In this document: piece after piece, positions 1-9,326 of the stretch
Position numbering within the stretch: the first letter of the stretch is position 1
How the letters are laid out: the number at the start of each line of letters is the position of its first letter
Assembly (NCBI GenBank): GCA_900660155.1
Contig: CABFPE010000004.1
Span: 3,839,362 to 3,868,357 of the forward strand
Direction: 5' to 3'
Length of the DNA: 28,996 nucleotides
Source of the DNA: Hofstenia miamia
Taxonomy: Eukaryota > Xenacoelomorpha > Acoela > Hofsteniidae
The notes under the pieces: generated by a model
Seen by the model: only the letters and a program-made list of their open reading frames with translations
What the model was told of the DNA's origin: nothing
Database searches by the model: none
Translations under genes and position numbers: made by a program

Positions 1-919
1 AATTAAAAACTAATAGTGAGCTGTCAGCCAGTTACCCCCGAGCTGTCAAGAAAGCTTTGTGAGTTATCACAACCTGTCAGAATTTCATTAGTCATCTGTC
101 AATCAACTGGTGACTCACTAAAAACCACTCATCAATATTGCTGAATCAGCTAAGTGTTACGAGAACTTCAGGGTGTCCCAATGAGACCAAGCCTCGTCTT
201 CTATCACTACTTACCTGTTTTCCCAGAATCAGGGCTGTCTTTTCTATGTTAAACCTTCTGCAGAGTCAATTAGTTACTAGCAAAATTACAGCCCGCGATT
301 CTACATTAGCCCACATTTTTATTCTGATAAAATCTAATCTGATGGGTTGTGAAATTGAAGATGTCAGTAGCTCCAATCTCCAAATATACATTAATTTAAT
401 GTACCAGTACATATAAATATACATTCAAAATATGGTTACCTTAAAAGTAAATAAATAAACCTCTGATTCTCACTTCAAATGAAATGCATGACTTGATTCT
501 GGTAAACAATCATCTTAATCTATAAGCCCAATAAATCAAACCAAAACAAATTATTAGCAATAAAAAGTATAGTTGATAAAATATTAAACTTTTATGTAAA
601 ATTAATAAGTTTACCTTTAAATATTTGTAATTAATTGACAGAAAATTTATTTTTTACAGTGGAGGGTCATCATGGTTTTCTAAATGAAGATCAAAACTGA
701 TTGCAATGTTCTTGCTCATGGAGGTGATTTAATTTTTAAACTTCTTCATCCTAAATGTTTTTTATTTAAACTTGCAAACTTGCAAACTTTGAAATATTTA
801 CAATATTTACATTAACTAAATATAAAAATTTCAATAAAAATTATCAATTCTGAGTAGAACAATGCATTACATTGCATAGAAAAAATAATAAAATATAATC
901 AATAATGCAAATAAGAGAA
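1..919. other. AT-rich stretch without a recognised gene
   Basis: I see no recognisable protein or RNA gene. An open frame at 138-416 (+) has no motif I know and no supporting context. The first 101 bases carry four copies of CTGTCA (21, 43, 74, 96). This stretch lies just downstream of the minus-strand transposase-domain pseudogene and could have held its missing 3' exons, but I found no continuation of that family here. Confidence 0.5.
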
Positions 920-3900
920 TTAGTATTCACCAGTATAATGTTCTTCATTTGTTCTTTCTCTGAATGAAGTATTTGATCTTAGACTCATTTGATTGCTGGA
1001 GTATTCACCCTCAATTTTAAACATATCACATCCATAATAGGCATTGTGTGGCTTAATACATTTAAAATATGATCTGACCAGTGCATCACATATAAAGCTA
1101 TTAATTTAAAAACTACACAATTGACCATTAATTTAAAGCATATTCTGTTTAGCAGAAGAAAAATCATTTATAAATAGCTTAAGAAATTTATTTAAAGGAT
1201 TGAGATTTCCCCTTCCAAAAACTATGACAATTACAAATATTTGTTGATGCAAAATATTGTGAATTTGCCCAAGTATCAGCCAAAAGCAGGAATTGCAGCT
1301 TTATAGAGAGGCTGTCCATCAATAATTATATTTATCTTTATGGTAGATGATAATTTGCAACAGACAGAATGTGATTGAATAAATTGTTCTAAAAAATAGT
1401 TTAATCCAAAGTGGTAATATTCATTATTCAGTAATTTCAAAATAACATTATTGTAGTTTGTTTGCAAAAGTGTTCTGGCATCTGGTGGTAAGTAACTTAA
1501 CTCAGATCACAAAATATGAAGCAGTGATGTAACTCTATTTTTCAACACATTATAGTCAATAGACCACTCTTGTAAAGATGGTTTCATTTTATCTCTAACA
1601 AACTCAGATTCATTTTCATTAGAATTTCCAGAGATATTGTCTGAGTTACTAGAGAAAATTTCATTAGAATTTTCTGAGATATTGTCTAATGAGTTACTAG
1701 AGAAAATTTCATAAGAATTTTCTGAGATATTGTCTAATGAGTTACTAGAGAAAATTTCATTAGAATTTTCTGAGATATTGTCTAATGAGTTACTAGAGAA
1801 AATTTCATTAGAATTTTCTGAGATATTGTCTAATGAGTTACTAGAGAAAATTTCATTAGAATTTTCTGAGATATTGTCTAATGAGTTACTAGAGAAAATT
1901 TCATTAGAATTTTCTGAGATATTGTCTAATGAGTTACTAGAGAAAATTTCATTAGAATTTTCTGAGATATTGTCTAATGAGTTACTAGAGAAAATTTCAT
2001 TAGAATTTTCTGAGATATTGTCTAATGAGTTACTAGAGAAAATTTCATTAGAATTTTCTGAGATATTGTCTAATGAGTTACTAGAGAAAATTTCATTAGA
2101 ATTTTCTGAGATATTGTCTAATGAGTTACTAGAGAAAATTTCATTAGAATTTTCTGAGATATTGTCTAATGAGTTACTAGAGAAAATTTCATTAGAATTT
2201 TCTGAGATATTGTCTAATGAGTTACTAGAGAAAATTTCATTAGAATTTTCTGAGATATTGTCTAATGAGTTACTAGAGAAAATTTCATTAGAATTTTCTG
2301 AGATATTGTCTAATGAGTTACTAGAGAAAATTTCATTAGAATTTTCTGAGATATTGTCTAATGAGTTACTAGAGAAAATTTCATTAGAATTTTCTGAGAT
2401 ATTGTCTAATGAGTTACTAGAGAAAATTTCATTAGAATTTTCTGAGATATTGTCTAATGAGTTACTAGAGAAAATTTCATTAGAATTTTCTGAGATATTG
2501 TCTAATGAGTTACTAGAGAAAATTTCATTAGAATTTTCTGAGATATTGTCTAATGAGTTACTAGAGAAAATTTCATTAGAATTTTCTGAGATATTGTCTA
2601 ATGAGTTACTAGAGAAAATTTCATTAGAATTTTCTGAGATATTGTCTAATGAGTTACTAGAGAAAATTTCATTAGAATTTTCTGAGATATTGTCTAATGA
2701 GTTACTAGAGAAAATTTCATTAGAATTTTCTGAGATATTGTCTAATGAGTTACTAGAGAAAATTTCATTAGAATTTTCTGAGATATTGTCTAATGAGTTA
2801 CTAGAGAAAATTTCATTAGAATTTTCTGAGATATTGTCTAATGAGTTACTAGAGAAAATTTCATTAGAATTTTCTGAGATATTGTCTAATGAGTTACTAG
2901 AGAAAATTTCATTAGAATTTTCTGAGATATTGTCTAATGAGTTACTAGAGAAAATTTCATTAGAATTTTCTGAGATATTGTCTAATGAGTTACTAGAGAA
3001 AATTTCATTAGAATTTTCTGAGATATTGTCTAATGAGTTACTAGAGAAAATTTCATTAGAATTTTCTGAGATATTGTCTAATGAGTTACTAGAGAAAATT
3101 TCATTAGAATTTTCTGAGATATTGTCTAATGAGTTACTAGAGAAAATTTCATTAGAATTTTCTGAGATATTGTCTAATGAGTTACTAGAGAAAATTTCAT
3201 TAGAATTTTCTGAGATATTGTCTAATGAGTTACTAGAGAAAATTTCATTAGAATTTTCTGAGATATTGTCTAATGAGTTACTAGAGAAAATTTCATTAGA
3301 ATTTTCTGAGATATTGTCTAATGAGTTACTAGAGAAAATTTCATTAGAATTTTCTGAGATATTGTCTAATGAGTTACTAGAGAAAATTTCATTAGAATTT
3401 TCTGAGATATTGTCTAATGAGTTACTAGAGAAAATTTCATTAGAATTTTCTGAGATATTGTCTAATGAGTTACTAGAGAAAATTTCATTAGAATTTTCTG
3501 AGATATTGTCTAATGAGTTACTAGAGAAAATTTCATTAGAATTTTCTGAGATATTGTCTAATGAGTTACTAGAGAAAATTTCATTAGAATTTTCTGAGAT
3601 ATTGTCTAATGAGTTACTAGAGAAAATTTCATTAGAATTTTCTGAGATATTGTCTAATGAGTTACTAGAGAAAATTTCATTAGAATTTTCTGAGATATTG
3701 TCTAATGAGTTACTAGAGAAAATTTCATTAGAATTTTCTGAGATATTGTCTAATGAGTTACTAGAGAAAATTTCATTAGAATTTTCTGAGATATTGTCTA
3801 ATGAGTTACTAGAGAAAATTTCATTAGAATTTTCTGAGATATTGTCTAATGAGTTACTAGAGAAAATTTCATTAGAATTTTCTGAGATATTGTCTAATGA

Positions 3901-5430
3901 GTTACTAGAGAAAATTTCATTAGAATTTTCTGAGATATTGTCTAATGAGTTACTAGAGAAAATTTCATTAGAATTTTCTGAGATATTGTCTAATGAGTTA
4001 CTAGAGAAAATTTCATTAGAATTTTCTGAGATATTGTCTAATGAGTTACTAGAGAAAATTTCATTAGAATTTTCTGAGATATTGTCTAATGAGTTACTAG
4101 AGAAAATTTCATTAGAATTTTCTGAGATATTGTCTAATGAGTTACTAGAGAAAATTTCATTAGAATTTTCTGAGATATTGTCTAATGAGTTACTAGAGAA
4201 AATTTCATTAGAATTTTCTGAGATATTGTCTAATGAGTTACTAGAGAAAATTTCATTAGAATTTTCTGAGATATTGTCTAATGAGTTACTAGAGAAAATT
4301 TCATTAGAATTTTCTGAGATATTGTCTAATGAGTTACTAGAGAAAATTTCATTAGAATTTTCTGAGATATTGTCTAATGAGTTACTAGAGAAAATTTCAT
4401 TAGAATTTTCTGAGATATTGTCTAATGAGTTACTAGAGAAAATTTCATTAGAATTTTCTGAGATATTGTCTAATGAGTTACTAGAGAAAATTTCATTAGA
4501 ATTTTCTGAGATATTGTCTAATGAGTTACTAGAGAAAATTTCATTAGAATTTTCTGAGATATTGTCTAATGAGTTACTAGAGAAAATTTCATTAGAATTT
4601 TCTGAGATATTGTCTAATGAGTTACTAGAGAAAATTTCATTAGAATTTTCTGAGATATTGTCTAATGAGTTACTAGAGAAAATTTCATTAGAATTTTCTG
4701 AGATATTGTCTAATGAGTTACTAGAGAAAATTTCATTAGAATTTTCTGAGATATTGTCTAATGAGTTACTAGAGAAAATTTCATTAGAATTTTCTGAGAT
4801 ATTGTCTAATGAGTTACTAGAGAAAATTTCATTAGAATTTTCTGAGATATTGTCTAATGAGTTACTAGAGAAAATTTCATTAGAATTTTCTGAGATATTG
4901 TCTAATGAGTTACTAGAGAAAATTTCATTAGAATTTTCTGAGATATTGTCTAATGAGTTACTAGAGAAAATTTCATTAGAATTTTCTGAGATATTGTCTA
5001 ATGAGTTACTAGAGAAAATTTCATTAGAATTTTCTGAGATATTGTCTAATGAGTTACTAGAGAAAATTTCATTAGAATTTTCTGAGATATTGTCTAATGA
5101 GTTACTAGAGAAAATTTCATTAGAATTTTCTGAGATATTGTCTAATGAGTTACTAGAGAAAATTTCATTAGAATTTTCTGAGATATTGTCTAATGAGTTA
5201 CTAGAGAAAATTTCATTAGAATTTTCTGAGATATTGTCTAATGAGTTACTAGAGAAAATTTCATTAGAATTTTCTGAGATATTGTCTAATGAGTTACTAG
5301 AGAAAATTTCATTAGAATTTTCTGAGATATTGTCTAATGAGTTACTAGAGAAAATTTCATGAGTATTTTCATATTCACCTGTGCCATTAACATATATTTT
5401 TGACGCATAGATGCCTGTGGATGTAATTCT
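920..5430 (-). pseudogene. Transposase-domain protein pseudogene with giant repeat-expanded linker
   Basis: On the minus strand one frame stays open from 5430 to a TGA at 1509-1507 (1,307 codons). It reads a short lead-in (5430-5362), the 48-bp array as the 16-residue repeat NISENSNEIFSSNSLD, then a unique segment with LQEWSIDYNV. After the TGA the same frame continues with LPPDARTLL, EYYHFGLNYFLEQF and INIIIDGQPLYKAA to a TGA at 1278-1276. A frameshift leads to CFWLILGQ and, to about 1133, a VIVIVFGRGN-like segment. A further frame gives ILNVLSH (about 1050), then HNAYYGCDMFKIEGEYSS (1048 onward), ending at TAA 922-920. From general knowledge these motifs, in this order, match the metazoan 'transposase domain-containing protein' family (DARTLL, YYHFGL, IDGLPL.K, FW.ILG, GC..C..EGEY, EEH). 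That family has a polar low-complexity linker before the LQEWA-like motif, which is where the array sits. There are at least two frameshifts and two stops, and one GC..C cysteine is now Phe. CAG at 5417-5415 could be a 3' splice site, but this is weak. No start codon exists upstream of or inside the array in this frame. Function is presumably lost. The family call is from memory of motifs, not a search. Confidence 0.8.
1608..5361. repeat. 48-bp minisatellite, about 77 units, nearly perfect
   Basis: The unit contains GTTACTAGAGAAAATTTCAT followed by TAGAATTTTCTGAGATATTG and TCTAATGA. The GTT anchor recurs every 48 bases from 1645 to 5341 (77 intervals). From 1741 to 5340 the printed rows repeat exactly every 240 bases (5 units), so 75 units look identical. 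Only the left edge varies: a degenerate partial unit (about 1608-1644, with CCAGAG for TCTGAG and a 3-base deletion) and T-to-A at 1713. On the right the array breaks off at 5361. Each unit holds two overlapping inverted repeats: AGAAAATT/AATTTTCT around a 7-base loop (for example 1749-1756/1764-1771) and CTAATGA/TCATTAG (1734-1740/1757-1763). Two of six frames contain no stop in the unit, one per strand. The plus frame reads SNELLEKISLEFSEIL for 1,210 codons (1730-5362) but starts at TTG, follows an in-frame TAA at 1712-1714, ends at TGA 5360-5362 and contains no ATG. Confidence 0.97.
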
Positions 5431-5433
5431 TTA

Positions 5434-5736
5434 TAACCGCATTGCACCACACCCACAGTGAATGGGCCTGCAACCACACCACCTGCATGTCTATTGTAAA
5501 ATTCAGAGCTGTAATGCAAAACTCATTAATTTGCGACTGCTATTACATTTTTATGAACATAAAATATAACAAATTAGGTTGACAAAATGTACATACATCT
5601 TTGTTATTGTGATAATTACTATAAGGTAGTAACAAACTCATTGTTTGGTATGATGGGCAACAAGAGGTGTAAATATGTTGTCTTTAAGTTTATAATGTTT
5701 TAAGTCATAAGTATTTGTGATTTGACAAAATAGTCA
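5434..5736. other. Unassigned spacer between array pseudogene and Tc1 fragment
   Basis: No recognised feature. A minus frame (5519-5334) runs 61 codons into the array edge in a different frame from the array's coding frame. It has no motif I know, so I do not call it a gene. Two shorter GC-containing tracts (5410-5425, 5440-5490) stand out from the AT-rich surroundings but match nothing I recognise. Confidence 0.4.
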
Positions 5737-5935
5737 AAGATTTTTTCAAAGAAAATATTGAGGTTGAAAACTGGCCCCCATATAGACCTGATTTAAATGT
5801 GATTGAAAACATGTGGGCAATTTTGAAGCAAAGTTTGAAAAATCAAGTTATTTCTTGGGAGAACCTGGATTCTGTTGTTTGAACAATTTGGAACTTGATT
5901 TCTATGCAAACAATAGATGTGTTAAATACTGAAAA
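5737..5935 (+). pseudogene. Tc1-like transposase, C-terminal fragment
   Basis: The plus frame reads DFFKENIEVENWPPYRPDL, then NVIENMWAILKQ, a TGA (codon following SVV), and TIWNLIS. The motif WP..RPDLN.IEN.W..LK is the region of the third catalytic acidic residue (Glu of IEN) in Tc1-type DDE transposases. Only about 60 codons survive; the first two catalytic regions and both terminal inverted repeats are not found nearby, so this is a 5'-truncated relic. A mariner (DD34D-type) origin is less likely because that class has Asp in a different motif. Confidence 0.85.
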
Positions 5936-6109
5936 CTGTTTTATTTTTGTTTTTCTCTATAGTTTTTTTATTTGGAATATAGGTGTACATAGCATTTTCT
6001 CACCCAGTGTATTAATGATAAAATGCGTACAATACAAAATCATTAAAGTTTTTAGCAAACTGATATATGATTTAAAGTAAAACAGAATTCAAACCCTTGG
6101 CCTAAGGTA

Positions 6110-8902
6110 TATGACTCTAGTCAACTCCAGTCTATTATAAGTAACTTCAATTTAAACATTAAGATTGCTTACTTAAATGCAAGAAGCCTTAGACAGCACA
6201 GAGAAGCATTCTTAGAAATCTGCTCAAAAATTGTTGAAAACACCAGAGTCATGGTTTAGAGTTGTTCCAGAAGATCTTCTTAATTTCAGTTAGACTAAAT
6301 TTATCAGCTTTGCAAAAAATAGAGAAACAAGAGGAGGAGGGCTAGTATTATTAATTCCAAAATATTTGGAGCCTGTTAAGATGGAAAAAATAGAAAAAAA
6401 GAATGACACCTTTGAAACTATTCAGGTTGAACTAAAAAAGAACAGTAAACATTTAAATTCAACACTTATCAACATTAGTTATTGTCCTAATAAAAAATAC
6501 TCTAAAGATTTTGTAGATTTTAAAATAGATGAATTACAGAGAGCAGTGCTGCATAATAGTGAAGTTATTTTTCTTGGAGATTACAATATAACCTATATCT
6601 CTGTGTCTGAGTAGCACCATATAGACAACTTATGCAATCAGCTCTAACTTGATATTGTCACATATAGACAACTTATGCAATCAGCTCTAACTTGATATTG
6701 TCAAAAATGAAATCCCAACACAACAGCAGACTATGATAAACTACTTTATAACTAATATCAGAAATTTTAGGACACTTATATTTAACTCCATTTCTGACCA
6801 CAATCTTTGTGTATACATTATGGAAGAGCTACATGCATTTACAAAACAAAAACATGTACTAGTGTGTAGTTTTACTAAATTTGATCAGAACATATTTATA
6901 AAATGTCTGCAGAATGTTAGCTGGGAAATTATTTATACTATAGATGATGCAGATGAAATCTTTGACTATATAATAATGCAATTAAACATCTGCTTAAACA
7001 AAGTAGCACAATTCATCTGTAAATATATCAAAACAAATAACTACAAATTAACACTAAGCAATGAAGTGAAAATGGTAATAGCTGAGAAGAAAATTGCATG
7101 GACTGCATTAAATAATGATTGCTCACAAGTGAATGTGGATACTTATAAGAAAAGTAAGAAGCATTAGTACCAATTGAAAGAAAATCATCATGAGGAGGAA
7201 GGTAAAAATGTGTACAACAGATTAAAACAGGCAAAGAACAAATTGAATTTTGTAAATATATTTCTGAATAAAGAAAAAGCTTTTGACGTTAATATTAATG
7301 AAATAATTGTAAACAACATAATTTTCAAAGGTGCAAAAAGCATAGCTAACCATTTGAACTTAGCTTTCATAGAATTGGGAAAATATTAAGGTGAGATAGT
7401 CAACTACCATAACATCCAACAATCAAATCACACATTTAGTTTTTATTTTAAAAATAAAATTGATTTGAATAAGGAAATTAATATGTTAGACAACATCTCT
7501 AATGGCAGCAGTGACATCCCAGTTTTCATAATAATAAAATATGCACATTTCTTCAGTAAGTATCTGTTATTTGCCATCTATTACGCTATAAGAACATCAG
7601 CATACCCTCATATTTTAAAGAAAGCAGACATTACACTGATTTTTAAGAGAGAAGATCCACCTATCTGCAGCAACTACAAGCCTATTTCCATCACTAATAC
7701 TTTATCAAAAAGTCTTTGAAAACTGGTGTACAAACAAATATACCAATTTCTAATGAACCACCACATAATTTATACAAGCCAATTTAGCTTCAGAATAGGA
7801 CTCAGCACCACTGATGCTCTATTAACTTTAATTGAAAATACACATTACCATCTTAATAAGGGCATATGTAGCAGTGTTGCACTTCTAGACCTTAGTCAGG
7901 CATTGATAGTTTAAATTTTCTCAATATTGACAGCAAACTCCCAAAACATGGATTGGTGAAAATTCTAGAATGCTTTTAAGTAGCTTCTTAAACAATAGGC
8001 AACTGTGGGTAAATGTAAACAATGTGTACTCAAAACATGTCACAACCAACAAAGAAGTAGCACTAGGCACTGTTGTAGCCCCAATATTGTTCAATCTATA
8101 TGTCAATGATATCATTTTCTATGCTGAAAACTGAATATAATATTATGATCACATTTCCATTATAACCTGCAATGAAAATCCCTATATCACCACTCAGAAA
8201 CTATTCAAAAGCATCAATAATATGTTAAAATTCCTGCAACAAAGTGTGCTTAATAGCAATAGACAAAACCCAATTTATTGTATTCTCCACAAAGAAGCAT
8301 GTTAAAAAAATCCAATAGAGCTAGAGCTTAATTCTGAAATTAAAATTAAAAGAATGTAGGCTGGGAGTAGTTGTGGATAGTTGTTTCAAGTTTCATTAGT
8401 TTGTTCAAGGCAAAGTAAGAAAAATGTCAGCAGCAATACAATACCTAAACCAAATTAGAAAAGTTACACAAAGTAAAGAAATTGTATATGCATTGGTTTG
8501 TCAAAATATAAGTATGCATGTGAAATATTAAGTGTTATTGAAGTTAAAAATCAGCAAAAGTTAAATAGAGTGTTTAACTGATGCATTTGCCCCATGTTTA
8601 AAATTGACAAACAGCAAGCAGGTGCCACAATAAGACATTTATCAAGATTGTCATCTATGTATACTATGAAATACATTTCTCTAATTAGAATGTTCAAATC
8701 ACTCAACAATATTAAGCCTAATAATACCATGAGCAAGTTTTCAAAAGTAAATTTACAGACAAAAAAGTTCATAAACAGCATCAAAATAAATAACAAATAT
8801 TGGAAAGTTCCCACTACTACTGAATCAATAAATATGTGGAACAAATTAGAACCAAATAATCACAATGCACCAACTATAAGAACATTTAAAAGACTGTTAT
8901 AA
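6110..8902 (+). pseudogene. Non-LTR retrotransposon (jockey/CR1-like), endonuclease + reverse transcriptase
   Basis: An APE-type endonuclease region comes first: IAYLNARSLRQH (about 6160-6200), GGGLVLLIPKY (6337-6370), INISYCPNK, VIFLGDYNI (6565-6593), INYFITN and SDHNL (6736-6806). Then come the linker and reverse transcriptase: KADITLIFKREDPP and CSNYKPISITN (about 7620-7700), SQFSFRIGLSTTDALL (7777-7825), LLDLSQA (motif A, about 7885-7905) and ALGTVVAPILFNLYVNDI (motif B, about 8060-8115). The YADD box (motif C) is not recognisable; FYAEN followed by a stop occupies its place. A C-terminal frame (8594-8902) ends in SINMWNKLEPN...TIRTFKRLL, typical of the tail of such elements. Many stops and frameshifts, plus a 43-bp tandem duplication, make it inactive. 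ORF1 was not found upstream. The clade is uncertain between jockey, CR1 and L2. Confidence 0.9.
6618..6703. repeat. 43-bp exact tandem duplication inside the non-LTR element
   Basis: 6618-6660 and 6661-6703 are identical (CATATAGACAACTTATGCAA, then TCAGCTCTAACTTGATATTGTCA). The length is not a multiple of three, so the duplication shifts the endonuclease frame, between the GDYNI and SDHN motifs. It is a young lesion, since the two copies have not diverged. Confidence 0.95.
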
Positions 8903-9117
8903 ATAGACTAATTTGTGATGTTCTTAATTTCAATATTAATCATGTAAAACAGTGCAGCCTTTGATTGTCCCCTTGATTTAAATTTATGCTGCTTAAATTA
9001 AACTTTGCTAATGAGGGAAACATGTAAATAATTTGCAGGTATTAAATCAATTGTATGTAAATATAGGGCAAGCTGTTATTTGTTCAGACAGTATCAATTA
9101 GTTTAGTTTCATGTAAG
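8903..9117 (+). other. Probable 3' untranslated tail of the 6.1-8.9 kb element
   Basis: This follows the last recognisable codon of the plus-strand element and is AT-rich with no open frame of note. I see no clear poly(A) or tandem-repeat end, so the exact 3' terminus is unknown. The assignment is by position only. Confidence 0.4.
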
Positions 9118-9326
9118 TGTTATTTTCTTTCTCACAATTGGCAGTTTTTAGTATCTTTATTTGATATGAAAATAATCATATAGGGTCTGATGGTAGTTTA
9201 GGAACTGTTGAAATGAGCAGCAACTAATAGCTGCTTGATTCTTCACCCTGAATTGTGGTCACATTAGGTTAGATGTAGGTGTATCACTAGTTTATAAAAA
9301 CTTGTTCTTTCTTATTCATTCAGACA
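9118..9326 (+). repeat. Direct repeat copy 1, candidate LTR
   Basis: Begins TGTTATTTTC and ends CAGACA, matching 12875-13039 in the same orientation. Shared blocks include TTTATTTGATATGA.AATAAT, AGCAGCAACTAATAGCT, ACTTGATTCT or GCTTGATTCT, and CACCCTGAATT. Copy 1 carries about 41 extra bases containing TTTATAAAAAC, a TATA-box-like sequence, followed by TTCTTTCTTATTCATTCAGAC. The TG...CA ends and the TATA-like element fit an LTR. Against this, I find no primer binding site after it and no matching target-site duplication. Confidence 0.5.

Noticed and set aside
138..416. 92-codon plus-strand open frame
   Set aside because: No motif, no context, and typical of chance frames in this composition.
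1608..5361. CRISPR array
   Set aside because: The 48-bp units are contiguous with no variable spacers, and the setting is eukaryotic.
1730..5362. A 1,210-residue leucine-rich repeat-like protein on the plus strand
   Set aside because: There is no ATG in the frame; it starts at TTG after an in-frame TAA at 1712-1714 and ends in a repeat-unit stop. Openness follows simply from a 48-base unit with one stop-free frame. The minus strand has the longer frame and conserved flanking domains.
920..5430. Intron-containing but intact transposase-domain gene
   Set aside because: The stop at 1509-1507 and the frame changes at about 1290 and 1130 fall inside conserved blocks, with no room for introns.
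5334..5519. 61-codon minus-strand open frame at the array edge
   Set aside because: It is out of frame with the array's coding frame and matches no family I know.
8551..8844. 97-codon minus-strand open frame
   Set aside because: Antisense shadow of the C-terminal part of the plus-strand non-LTR element (8594-8902).
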